A stretch of DNA of 59,054 bases from Cyanobacteria bacterium RYN_339. Its GTDB lineage: Bacteria > Cyanobacteriota > Sericytochromatia > S15B-MN24 > JAQBPE01. Shown here piece after piece: positions 1-8,698 of the stretch. The translations under genes and the position numbers were made by a program. Within the stretch, counting starts at the first letter, position 1. Every line of letters begins with the position of its first letter. The notes below the pieces were generated by a model. The model was given only the letters and a program-made list of their open reading frames with translations, was not told the origin of the DNA and did no database searches. The stretch is taken from assembly GCA_028287685.1 (NCBI GenBank), contig JAQBPE010000085.1, positions 1 to 59,054 of the forward strand. Direction: 5' to 3'.

Positions 1-1
1 G

Positions 2-364
2 ATCGACCTCGAGCACATCGACCGCGCCAAGCACGACAGCGACTCCGACGTCTTCGACGAGACCGGCAACGTGGTGCAGGCCAACTTCGACGCGATGTTC
101 ACGAAGTACGACGCGGACAAGAACAACTCGCTCGACGCCAACGAGTTCACCAAGATGCGCCAGCAGCGCGGCGAGTCCACGCTGGGCAAGGTCGCCTCCG
201 CCGGCGAGTTCGGCCTGCTGACCAAGATTGCCCCCGACAGCAAGGTCAAGGTGGCCGGCAAGGACGTCAACGCCATCAGCCGCGACCGCCTGCAGCAGTT
301 CTACAACGGCACGCTGTTCGACACGATTGCCGCCGAGCGCGCCGCCGCCGTTAAGACGAAGTAG
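2..364 (+). CDS. Caleosin-like EF-hand protein, C-terminal part (5' end outside window)
   Basis: Frame +2 is open from the left edge: IDLEHIDRAKHDSDSDVFDETGNVVQANFDAMFTKYDADKNNSLDANEF...GKVASAGEFGLLTKIA...ISRDRLQQFYNGTLFDTIAAER. Matches the order of caleosin landmarks as I recall them (HRAKHGSD-VYD-EG--NFE-IF-KY / ASK-EW--L--LA / F-GSLF). ORF-track start at 71 is an internal GTG. Confidence 0.7.
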   Translation: MDLEHIDRAKHDSDSDVFDETGNVVQANFDAMFTKYDADKNNSLDANEFTKMRQQRGESTLGKVASAGEFGLLTKIAPDSKVKVAGKDVNAISRDRLQQFYNGTLFDTIAAERAAAVKTK

Positions 365-1268
365 CCAGTCTCCACCAGCGAGACGTCACGTAATCCACCG
401 CGAACCCGTTGTTGGCGTAAAGCCGGACAGCGGGTTCATTGGTGCTCATGACCAGCAACTTGATCGTGGTCGCGCCCTGCGCTTGCAACCGCTCGATCGC
501 GACGGGGAGCATGCGGCGACCGATGCCGCGGCCTTGCAGTTCCGGAGACACGGCGATCGCCTCGATCCAGCCTTCCTCGCCCTGCACGGCCAGCTCGAAC
601 GCAGCGGCGGGCTTGTCGCCCAGCCAGGCCAGGCCCAGCAAGCTGGGGTGCGAAATTTCCGCCATCAGCTCCCGGATCTGCTCCATGTCCACGGTCGCGC
701 CGTTGGGCGAGTTGCGGAAGGCGCTGTCGAGCACCCAGCGATATGGCTCGCAGTTCGCCTCGTCGACCGTTTCCACGCGCCAGGCAGGCTCGGCGCCCAG
801 CGCGAACTCCGCACCCCGGTAGGTCATGACCAGGCCGTCATAGCCCACCACGAAGCCTTGAGCGGCGGCCATCGTCTCGATGTCCGGCTTGGAGGGCTGG
901 ATGCCCATATGCACGGCCACCCCGTCCAGCGGCGGCATGCAGGCGAAGGTGCGGTCCAGCAGCGGCTTGAAGATATCTTCGTGCCCGGGTTCGATCGCCA
1001 CGGCCGTGATGAAGATCTCGCCGCGTTCCTTGGCTTCGCGGATGACGGCGCCCATCGCGCCCACCAGCTCCTCGCCGCGCCAAACCGTGAACTGCGAGGC
1101 GCCATGCTCGAAGGCAGCGCTGTGGTAGCACAGCTCCATGATGCCCGCGTCGTGGAAGCGCTCCGGGTCGTGGCGGCGCGTGAACGCGTACAACTGCGCG
1201 CGCTGGCCTTCGCTCAGGTCGCAGTAGGGGCGGATGACGTCTTGGCCGTGAACAGGAAGCATCGTCAA
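351..1268 (-). CDS. GNAT family N-acetyltransferase (double GNAT-like)
   Basis: 305 aa; C-terminal IEAIAVSPELQGRGIGRRMLPVAIERLQAQGATTIKLLVMSTNEPAVRLYANNGF is a classic acetyl-CoA-binding GNAT motif. Confidence 0.87.
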   Translation of the reverse strand: MTMLPVHGQDVIRPYCDLSEGQRAQLYAFTRRHDPERFHDAGIMELCYHSAAFEHGASQFTVWRGEELVGAMGAVIREAKERGEIFITAVAIEPGHEDIFKPLLDRTFACMPPLDGVAVHMGIQPSKPDIETMAAAQGFVVGYDGLVMTYRGAEFALGAEPAWRVETVDEANCEPYRWVLDSAFRNSPNGATVDMEQIRELMAEISHPSLLGLAWLGDKPAAAFELAVQGEEGWIEAIAVSPELQGRGIGRRMLPVAIERLQAQGATTIKLLVMSTNEPAVRLYANNGFAVDYVTSRWWRLATSS

Positions 1269-1327
1269 ACGTTACCCGGAAACCTAGCAGATCGTCCAAC
1301 CCGCCCGATGGTGGTTGAACGGGGGCA

Positions 1328-1801
1328 CTATCTGGCGCGCGGGCGCCGCGGATGCGGGATTAACTGTGACGTGGCGCTGGGTGCCGGCTCGATCCGCGCG
1401 GCCGCCTTGGGCATCTCAGCGTTGGCGCCTTCGTGGGCGCGGCTGTTGAGGTACACATGCAGTTCCGCGATCGTGGTTGTCCAGCTATTGCCCACCTTGA
1501 TGGCCGTCAAACGCTGGCGCTCGACGGCCTTCCTCAGCGCGATGGCCGTGATGCCAGCTACCGCGGCCGCATCGGCCAGGCTGATCGGCACGTCGTAGCG
1601 GGCCGGGTGCGCCTTGAGCATCTCCACCGGGTACTTCTTGCTGGCGTCCTGAATCTCCAGCGCCAGGATCGTGCCATCATCCGCAAGGTCCGCGTAGGCG
1701 CCGCCAAAGGGGAGATGGTCCCCCTGGCTGCGGCGTGCCTTCACGTCCTCCGCCAGGTAAACCATGAGGATGTCGACCTCTGCATCGTACGAGAACCGCA
1801 T
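1328..1801 (-). CDS. DUF2283-like protein with C-terminal excisionase/MerR-like HTH
   Basis: ATG at 1801 gives MRFSYDAEVDILMVYLAEDVKA...GAYADLADDGTILALEIQDASK (DUF2283-like), then SLADAAAVAGITAIALRKAVERQRLTAIKVGNSW (HTH-like). ORF-track start at 1948 is upstream read-through. Confidence 0.65.
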   Translation of the reverse strand: MRFSYDAEVDILMVYLAEDVKARRSQGDHLPFGGAYADLADDGTILALEIQDASKKYPVEMLKAHPARYDVPISLADAAAVAGITAIALRKAVERQRLTAIKVGNSWTTTIAELHVYLNSRAHEGANAEMPKAAARIEPAPSATSQLIPHPRRPRAR

Positions 1802-1803
1802 GT

Positions 1804-2072
1804 CTACCTCCTCTTGTCTTTGTCGATCACGGTGATCACCCGCAACACCGCGATCACCTTGCGGGGCTTCCGGCCCGCTCCCGTCTCCGTTGTCTCGATG
1901 AAGGCCACGCCGATTCGCTGGCCTGGAGGTCCTCCGAAGGCTAGCCACTTCGGCTCGCCCTGCGTGCCTGAACCGTGGCCTCCCAGGCGCCGGCCCGTAT
2001 CATCTGCTCGGCCTCAGGCACGGTGACCTTCCGCTGCTCCAAGCGCCCTAGCGCGTGAAGTGTGAAGCGCAC
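1804..2072 (-). pseudogene. DUF4258-like gene with internal frameshift
   Basis: N-part (GTG 2072) VRFTLHALGRLEQRKVTVPEAEQMIRAGAWEATV; plausible continuation in another frame GSGTQGEPKWLAFGGPPGQRIGVAFIETTETGAGRKPRKVIAVLRVITVIDKDKRR*, ending at 1804, 2 nt before the DUF2283 ATG. Confidence 0.55.
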
Positions 2073-2287
2073 GAGGCGGTTTTCGCCGCGAGGCTTGCCT
2101 ATTGTATCGCTGACGCGACATGGTTTCAAGCGCTATTTCGCTGGCACCCGATTCCATATTCGATCATCACCGACTGGCGTGTCGCGGCTGCTTCAACGGT
2201 ATCGAGGTGACCTCGTCCAAAATCGGTCGGATTTCTTTTGCTACCTTACAGGGTGACGGCTGGAACTGGAAAGCATTTCCGTTCAAC

Positions 2288-3283
2288 TTACTGAACAGGA
2301 ACCTTTGTCGCCTCGCTCTTTCCAACCTTCCAGGTGAGCGAGGAATCGTTTACAACCCCCAAATACTCGACAATTCGGAGACTGCGCCCGCCGTTCCCGG
2401 GCAATTGGACGATTTCACTGGCGCTCAACTTTGGACTGCCATAGCCCGAGCGTGTAGTGTCGTAGATTACCTGTCCAAAGTCGCGTACTTCACGAATCTG
2501 TTCACCCGGTCCCAACTGGACCAAGCGGCAGCGAACCAGTGATATGCCTTGGGACATGTGGCCGGAGCCGATAACCAGCATGTCCGGTGTACCGTCAATT
2601 CGGAGCTTTCCAAGGATGGCGTCTGAGAGTTCCAGTTCAACCGGCCCCCAGACCTTCTTACTCCCTTCTGCAACGAGGAAATAGTAACGGTGCCATTCCC
2701 TTGGATGACCTAGCGTTTGATCCTCACGAGCGGCCAAATACGCTACCTGGTCTTGTCCTGGCTGAAGAAAGGCGCCGTCAAGCCGACCACGAAGCTCCGG
2801 TTCATGCTCGTCTGGTACTGAACGCAGAAAGTTACCTCGGGCGTCGTATTCGCGCGGAAAGAACCAACGATGCACGCGTACTGTCTCATCTTGCGGTAAT
2901 TCCACTTTGACTAGGGCACTTCCGTTTGCCATCGGTGGACCGTCTTCGGAGTCTGGCTTTACGAGTTGCCGGAAGTCATATCGAAAGGGGACGATTGGCG
3001 CCGTTGTGGTCAATGCACCCAAATACACCCATGCGACAATGCCCGCAGTGGCTATGCTTACGGCTAAACATAGGCCCAGCGATAATCTAAGCGTCGAGAT
3101 CGAGCCACTGGGTGACGGCGTGTGGTTGGACGCAGAATGTGCGGCGTTCGCAGGCTCCTCGTGTTCCTCGCCCGTTTTTGGTTCGCCCGCATTGAGCCAC
3201 TCGTTGCACCATCGACACTTTTTTGCCGTCGCAAGGATTGTCTCGCCACAGATCGGGCAAGGAGTCCGTTTGTTATCGGAGAC
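2288..3283 (-). CDS. Zinc-ribbon, single-TM hypothetical protein
   Basis: CPICGETILATAKKCRWCNEWL zinc ribbon, then hydrophobic helix LSLGLCLAVSIATAGIVAWVYLGAL. Start uncertain (GTG about 3283; longest ORF to 3514). Confidence 0.55.
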   Translation of the reverse strand, partial: VSDNKRTPCPICGETILATAKKCRWCNEWLNAGEPKTGEEHEEPANAAHSASNHTPSPSGSISTLRLSLGLCLAVSIATAGIVAWVYLGALTTTAPIVPFRYDFRQLVKPDSEDGPPMANGSALVKVELPQDETVRVHRWFFPREYDARGNFLRSVPDEHEPELRGRLDGAFLQPGQDQVAYLAAREDQTLGHPREWHRYYFLVAEGSKKVWGPVELELSDAILGKLRIDGTPDMLVIGSGHMSQGISLVRCRLVQLGPGEQIREVRDFGQVIYDTTRSGYGSPKLSASEIVQLPGNGGRSLRIVEYLGVVNDSSLTWKVGKSEATKVPVQ

Positions 3284-3709
3284 TTCAGGTTCGAGACCGT
3301 TGGCGTCCACAGAATTGCCTCCCGGTGGCGCAATAACTCCTGCCACTTGTACCCTTGCCTGGTTTAAGGACACCAACTGTGACGCCGTGCCCTTTTTAGT
3401 GGCCACGGAGTTGGTGCGCTGGAAGGTGCTCGCCCCGGCTTTGAGCTTGACGAAGCCATCACCGCCGATGAAGTTGCAGCGCTCCATGACCTGGCCGGCA
3501 TGCTGGAGCGACACGGGATGAAGCTGGACACGGACGGCCGTCTATTCTTGCGGCTGGGTAAGCATCCGGCCGTGGTAATCCACCAATTAGAGGTCGGCGA
3601 CCTGCTCGCCATACTCGGAGTAGGTGGGCCGCCGTCCCGTGCCAATCACGGCGAGGTAAGCTCTGGAAGAGCGTCCGGCGCCGCGAGTTGATTTATTGAT
3701 GCGCCTGGT

Positions 3710-4285
3710 TTGATCAAATCATTTGTTCGGTATAAGCTACCGAGCGAGGGTGGAAGTTGCCGACTAATATACGGGCAATGGAGCGGCGTGAGCAGTACAG
3801 ATGATGAGCCCCACTGGGGCGCGGTTGTTGGCACCGTGGCACTCCTGGGCTTGTTAGCTGGCCTGACTTGGAGCCAGCGCGAGAAGAGCCCCGCCCAGCC
3901 TCCGGCGCCGTTCGTTGGTTCGGTGTCTAATTCTCCAGCTTCGCCAATTCCTTTGGATACCCAGCCTCAACAGGCTTTCGTCCCTTTCGTTCCGGCGTAT
4001 GCGTATGAGGAAGGCGAGTCGCGGGAAGCCAAGCCGGGGGACGACGACGAGGACGGCAAATTGGATGACGGAAGCTACATGGCAACCGTCGAAAATACCT
4101 CGACCGGCAATGGACCCTACGAGCTCGAAGTCGAGAAGTCGGGAGACGAGGTAACCATCAACTTCTCGAACGGTGGATTCATCGTCACGGACGTGAACAG
4201 TCAAGACTTCGACGGATCATCGTGGCAACTCGACACGAGCCACTCGTCAGAGAGCGAAGACTGGGAAGTTACAATTACCCCTTAA
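3710..4285 (+). CDS. Hypothetical single-TM protein
   Basis: 191 aa; hydrophobic segment WGAVVGTVALLGLLAGLTW then low-complexity acidic linker. GTG at 3788 is an alternative start. Confidence 0.5.
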   Translation: MIKSFVRYKLPSEGGSCRLIYGQWSGVSSTDDEPHWGAVVGTVALLGLLAGLTWSQREKSPAQPPAPFVGSVSNSPASPIPLDTQPQQAFVPFVPAYAYEEGESREAKPGDDDEDGKLDDGSYMATVENTSTGNGPYELEVEKSGDEVTINFSNGGFIVTDVNSQDFDGSSWQLDTSHSSESEDWEVTITP

Positions 4286-4303
4286 GCAAACAGGAGAGCC
4301 AAC

Positions 4304-4687
4304 TTGCCTCGATTAGTCGCCTGCGTTCTTGTTGTCGCCTGCCTCCACGGTGGGCCTGCGTTCGCGAAAGGAGGCGGCCACAGCGGCGGCACAACACACA
4401 ACACGGGTCCCGTGCACGTGAATGGCTATTACACCAAGAACGGGACCTATGTGTCGCCGTACGACCGCACCGCGCCAAACGGGACGAAGAACGACAACTG
4501 GTCTACCCAGGGGAACGTGAATCCGGAAACAGGGCAGCCTGGCACAAAGCCCGGTGATGCGGGCAACTTCGGAGGGCAACCTCCTGTCATTGGCGAATGC
4601 CGCTGGATTCGTTACAGCAACGGTGAAGAAATTTGGTGTACTTGGAACGGGACTCGATGGGTTCGTTATGCCGGCGCGACTCCGTAA
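4304..4687 (+). CDS. Secreted hypothetical protein with GYYTKNGTYV-PYDRTAPNGTKNDNWSTQGNVNPETGQPG motif
   Basis: Signal-like N-terminus, then a motif resembling the GY-RKDGTYV-P--R--P-----DNWS--GNVNP-TG pattern seen in many small bacterial secreted proteins. Confidence 0.55.
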   Translation: MPRLVACVLVVACLHGGPAFAKGGGHSGGTTHNTGPVHVNGYYTKNGTYVSPYDRTAPNGTKNDNWSTQGNVNPETGQPGTKPGDAGNFGGQPPVIGECRWIRYSNGEEIWCTWNGTRWVRYAGATP

Positions 4688-4699
4688 GTTCGCGCCTAG

Positions 4700-4981
4700 G
4701 TGAGTGATCCGATCGTATTTGGCTTCTACTATTTTTGCTGGTGGTTCTGTGGCTTCCTGAGCCTGCTTGGCGCGTTCTTGACCTATGTAAACATCCGGGG
4801 CCTGATGATCATGGCCGGCGGCGAGACCAACGTGGGAAACGACTTGGCCACAAGAATTATCGGGGTCTTCGCTGGCCTTCCGTTCCTTGGTGGATCCTGC
4901 GCTCTCTGTCTTTCAACGGGCGGCTTTTTCTTGGACGGCATCTTATTCGCCTTAAGGGCGCAGCATTGGTGCCTTTGGTAA
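4700..4981 (+). CDS. Small membrane protein
   Basis: 93 aa with two hydrophobic segments; no family recognised. Confidence 0.4.
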   Translation: MSDPIVFGFYYFCWWFCGFLSLLGAFLTYVNIRGLMIMAGGETNVGNDLATRIIGVFAGLPFLGGSCALCLSTGGFFLDGILFALRAQHWCLW

Positions 4982-5024
4982 CTTCTCCGTGCCCTCCCCA
5001 ACGCTAACGAAGGAACCCAGTCCG

Positions 5025-5312
5025 ATGCGCCTGCTATTAGGGCTCGCTGCTGTCAACGCCTGCCTCGCCCCAACTGCGGTGAGAGTTCTAGAAATTGACG
5101 ATGCATCACCCGTTCCGCCGTCCGTATACCAGTACTGGGCAACCGTTCCTGCAGTGAGTAAGCCGGCCCCTGTGCAGGCCGCACGCAGGCCTGCGCATCC
5201 AAAGCCGCTGGCGCAACCCCAGGGCGCCGCCACAACCGTCAACTTCAACACGAGTTCGCACAAGTACCACGAGCCCAGCTGCCAGTTTTACGACTGTGTG
5301 CACTGCGCATAG
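5025..5312 (+). CDS. Small secreted hypothetical protein
   Basis: ATG 5025 gives MRLLLGLAAVNACLAPTAV signal-like N-terminus; C-terminus NFNTSSHKYHEPSCQFYDCVHCA. Confidence 0.4.
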   Translation: MRLLLGLAAVNACLAPTAVRVLEIDDASPVPPSVYQYWATVPAVSKPAPVQAARRPAHPKPLAQPQGAATTVNFNTSSHKYHEPSCQFYDCVHCA

Positions 5313-5383
5313 ATGCCGCTGAGCCAGGTGCTGGCTCAGGGAGGCGTACCCGGTAAGAAATGCCACTAGAAAGGGAGTTAAAC

Positions 5384-5554
5384 ATGGACCCACGTATGCA
5401 AATGGCTACCGAGCTTTTCCGCACCGTCATGACCGTGCAGGAGATTGGCAAGCTGAGCGTAAAGTCAGCTGATCCCAAGGCGATTACCCAAGCCGTGTTT
5501 GAGGTCTTTGACCTGTGCCTTGCGAAGGTTGACGAAGTTACGGGGAAGAAGTAG
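5384..5554 (+). CDS. Small hypothetical protein
   Basis: MDPRMQMATELFRTVMTVQEIGKLSVKSADPKAITQAVFEVFDLCLAKVDEVTGKK; purine-rich AGGGAGTT upstream. Confidence 0.45.
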   Translation: MDPRMQMATELFRTVMTVQEIGKLSVKSADPKAITQAVFEVFDLCLAKVDEVTGKK

Positions 5555-5613
5555 AAATCTTGTCCTTTGTGCTACATCGAGGCACGTAGCCTCTTTGGGG
5601 CGCGGCCTCTATA

Positions 5614-5946
5614 ATGCGCCGGATGAACTACGTCAGCTTTATCGTCGGATTTGTAGTGGTGGGCTTCCTAGGCGGCGCCGCATTAGGCCTGGAGAGCCGC
5701 TTTGACGGCTTGTTTGCTTCGATGTACGGCATCGTCCTAATGGCGTTGCTCCTTTGGGCAATCCTATCCAGCCGTCCTGACACGGAGAGTGCAACTCCAG
5801 TCTCAGACTCCCTCGCCGAGGCACCGGAGCCAGACACGAATACGAGCGCGGAGGTGGCGACAGTTGTTGAGTCACCCGCCGCGTGCAACGAAAGTGGCGA
5901 CTCGCCGACCATCGGCGGTAGCCGACACGTGCCTATGCCAGAGTAG
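5614..5946 (+). CDS. Small membrane hypothetical protein
   Basis: 110 aa with two hydrophobic segments at the N-terminus. Confidence 0.4.
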   Translation: MRRMNYVSFIVGFVVVGFLGGAALGLESRFDGLFASMYGIVLMALLLWAILSSRPDTESATPVSDSLAEAPEPDTNTSAEVATVVESPAACNESGDSPTIGGSRHVPMPE

Positions 5947-6155
5947 GATGGTGCACTCAGCCTGGCGCCCTCAGTTGCAAGCAGTTCGTACGAGAGCACG
6001 CCCGCTGATTCCAATAAGGTCAACCTGCCGGCCGCCTACCTCCGCAAAGTAGGTCCGTTGTTCGACCGGACGCTTGACAGCTGCGAGATTCTTAAACCGG
6101 GGCTAATAGTGGTTTGCGTGCTGGCCGTAATTGGGATTCGGCCGCCGGTCCGCAG

Positions 6156-6464
6156 TCATAGCGGGAAAGCCCTACTCACCCAACGGCGCGGCATCTGGTC
6201 AACCACACCGTCTGGAAACCGCACCCAGACACGATCGGGGTCGTCGTCGACTGGCCCGAGATACACTGGGTGGTTGCCGTCCCATGCAGGACCCGCACTG
6301 TCTGAAGGCGCGTATACGGTCACAACTTCGCCTGCGCCAATCCCGCGCAAATGGTCGTCGTCTGCCATGTCCTCGATCGGAGCTTCGTTCTTCACGCGGC
6401 CCCCAACCTGCCAAACTGACGCCACCGACCCTGAGGTAGGTGCGCGCGGAACAATTGACGCCAC
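6156..6464 (-). CDS. Hypothetical protein
   Basis: 102 aa ORF, same strand and just downstream of the 7001-6486 gene; no family recognised. Confidence 0.35.
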   Translation of the reverse strand: MASIVPRAPTSGSVASVWQVGGRVKNEAPIEDMADDDHLRGIGAGEVVTVYAPSDSAGPAWDGNHPVYLGPVDDDPDRVWVRFPDGVVDQMPRRWVSRAFPL

Positions 6465-6485
6465 TCCACTGGTTGCAGTACCCGG

Positions 6486-7001
6486 CTAATTGGCCGTTGG
6501 AGGCGGTGTGGACGGAGGCGACGCAGATGCAGCCTTGGCAGCTCTCGCCAATAGTTGCTCTTGCCGATACTTGTAGTCCCCAACACGCTTGTCCCTCAAG
6601 ACAATTGCGAGATCCGCATCGGCTTGCTCAAGTCTGGTTGCGAATTGGCCAGTAGGGAATCGATACTCAGATTTTGGCCGGTATCGCGCGTCCCAGCTCA
6701 TGTCCATCAAGGCGGTGTAGGCGTGAAAGATGTCCTGACGATTGGGCGCGTATCCGGCTTTCCTCAATGCTTCCTTGAACCTTGCCTTGAAATCCTGGTG
6801 GTTGTCGGCAAGCAGGAGATCCGGGACCAGGTCTCCGAAGGCCCCTGCTACCCAATTGCGCGCCTCGTAGAACTTAATTATTACCGCCCAGTCCTCCCGT
6901 GAGAGGAAGTGATCGTGAAACGGGGCCTGAAAGCAGGCTTCAGCATGAACGGCCCGCGCCCCCACCCCCTTTACGTAGTAAAAAGGAACGGGCTCACTCA
7001 C
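6486..7001 (-). CDS. Hypothetical protein (third gene of coupled operon)
   Basis: 171 aa; start overlaps the stop of the upstream gene by 4 nt (6998-7001). Confidence 0.55.
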   Translation of the reverse strand: MSEPVPFYYVKGVGARAVHAEACFQAPFHDHFLSREDWAVIIKFYEARNWVAGAFGDLVPDLLLADNHQDFKARFKEALRKAGYAPNRQDIFHAYTALMDMSWDARYRPKSEYRFPTGQFATRLEQADADLAIVLRDKRVGDYKYRQEQLLARAAKAASASPPSTPPPTAN

Positions 7002-7741
7002 TGGAAGAGCACTTCAGGGTTACCACGGGTCAGTTCGCTCCGCTGGTCACCTCGCCCGACGATTTCGTAAACGAAACAGACATCGGGATGCTCGATTTCA
7101 AACTCGACCAGCTGATGGACAACCTCGTTGCGTGCCTCGCGTACGCTCGGATGCTCGATCCAGAGCGTCGGGCAATCTGCCTCGCCAGTTGCCAACACCC
7201 GGCTGACCCCCAAGCCCCTGAGGCTCGGGAGTAGATGCGAGATGATCATTGGGTTGATCTTCATTGCATCAGCCTCACCCGTCCTTGTCTCCTCGACGCC
7301 AGGCGTGTGAACACCAAGGCCTTCATACCCATGACGCCAGACAGTCGGTTTTGGTTGTGTTTCGGTGATCACAAAAGATTGTGAAGTTTCTTCTGTGATC
7401 ACCGTTAGGAGGTCTTGCACCATCTTCACTATCGGCACATTTCCCGCGCGATGGTAATACGCCATGAGCTCGCCGTTGTTCCTGGCGAATTGCTCCAGTA
7501 GGTGGTCGGTGATATTTGGCTCTTGAACGTCCGCAAGAACAAATTCAACGTCGGGAATCGCCTCGATTCCAGCACGAGCAGCTAAAATCTCGTCGATGAA
7601 TAAACGAGCAAGTTCGTCGGCGTCCTCGGCCGAAACCTGCTCGACGTCGCTTCGAAATGCATTTACGTCCGTCCAGTTCTTCTTTGGGTTCAAGACCTTT
7701 GGCGAGACGCCTTTCGTAAGGAAACTAGGAGGAAGGTTCAT
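6998..7741 (-). CDS. Hypothetical protein (second gene of coupled operon)
   Basis: 247 aa; 4-nt overlaps with both neighbours; no family recognised. Confidence 0.6.
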   Translation of the reverse strand: MNLPPSFLTKGVSPKVLNPKKNWTDVNAFRSDVEQVSAEDADELARLFIDEILAARAGIEAIPDVEFVLADVQEPNITDHLLEQFARNNGELMAYYHRAGNVPIVKMVQDLLTVITEETSQSFVITETQPKPTVWRHGYEGLGVHTPGVEETRTGEADAMKINPMIISHLLPSLRGLGVSRVLATGEADCPTLWIEHPSVREARNEVVHQLVEFEIEHPDVCFVYEIVGRGDQRSELTRGNPEVLFQ

Positions 7742-8112
7742 TTCTTCTTTGCCTTGCTGGGCTTGGAATAGCCGATCTTCGCGAGCTGCCGAAGGATATT
7801 TTGCGCGAGGCGGAACGCGACATCTGGTGTCATCGCGGCACGGTGCACTGGCTGAACTTCCGTGTATGGAATCTTCACGCGGATTTGTATTCCCTTAGGA
7901 ACACTCTTGTCCGTGAAATACTTCAACGAAAACATGTCAACAAGTACCATTCCTACTTCATCCATCAAGACTGCGTTGAAATTTACATAAGACATTTCCA
8001 TGTCATCAACCAGCAACGGATGGTCGTCCATGCTCATCGTGGGTGTCAGACGCCCAGGCGTGTTGACATCCATTTCGAGGTCAAAAACTTCGTCGTTTTC
8101 CGGGGTGAGCAA
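7738..8112 (-). CDS. Hypothetical protein, possibly DUF3467-like (first gene of coupled operon)
   Basis: 124 aa; SYVNFNAVLMDEVGMVLVDMFSL...RAAMTPDVAFRLAQNILRQLAKIG weakly resembles the DUF3467 layout (Y-N--V...MSP-HAK-LA--L). Confidence 0.55.
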   Translation of the reverse strand: MLTPENDEVFDLEMDVNTPGRLTPTMSMDDHPLLVDDMEMSYVNFNAVLMDEVGMVLVDMFSLKYFTDKSVPKGIQIRVKIPYTEVQPVHRAAMTPDVAFRLAQNILRQLAKIGYSKPSKAKKK

Positions 8113-8233
8113 AGCATGGCTCCTGACAATTGGCGATGAATTACTTTGCGAGATACCGAATACTCGCCGTGATTTCCTCTAACATTACCCCAATTTTGAT
8201 CTTTGGTCACACAGGTTTATGAAACCCGCTAAC

Positions 8234-8695
8234 TTAGCCTATGTCGCCATCGGCTATCACCCCGTGTTTTGCCGTGAACAAGAAGCAATGGCAGTATCCG
8301 GGATGGTAGGAAGTCAGGGTGACGGTGCCGTCAGGATTATCCGTGATCGTGCCGCGATCCGGCCAGCCCGTGGTCTTGGCTTCCATCTCTTCGCGGTTGG
8401 CGTAGGTCACGCTGCCAGGCACGTCCAGCACGCGGGCGGGCTCGCACGGGCAGTTGACCTTGAGGTTCTTCTTGGGCGGGTCCTGCGTGAAGTTGCCGTC
8501 CGCGTCCCGCTGGTGATAGCTCAGGAAGCTGTAGCAGGGACAGGCCTGGAAGCCATACTCGACGCGATTCTTGGCCAGGCCGTCGCGCACGAGGCCCGTG
8601 ACCTCCTCGTTGGTGTAGAGGTCCCAGCCCAGCTTGTCGCAGGTGTTGTGGACGAACGCCTCGATCTTGGCGCGTTCTGCGGCGAAATCCGCCAT
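8234..8695 (-). CDS. Ferredoxin-thioredoxin reductase catalytic-chain-like protein
   Basis: GFQACPCYSF...VNCPCEPARV...GYCHCFLF: the CPC / CPC / CHC triad of FTR catalytic subunits, with expanded spacers. Confidence 0.7.
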   Translation of the reverse strand: MADFAAERAKIEAFVHNTCDKLGWDLYTNEEVTGLVRDGLAKNRVEYGFQACPCYSFLSYHQRDADGNFTQDPPKKNLKVNCPCEPARVLDVPGSVTYANREEMEAKTTGWPDRGTITDNPDGTVTLTSYHPGYCHCFLFTAKHGVIADGDIG

Positions 8696-8698
8696 GCC

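Noticed and set aside
228-1598. 456-aa plus-strand ORF
   Set aside because: Overlaps caleosin-like and GNAT genes in other frames; compositionally a shadow ORF.
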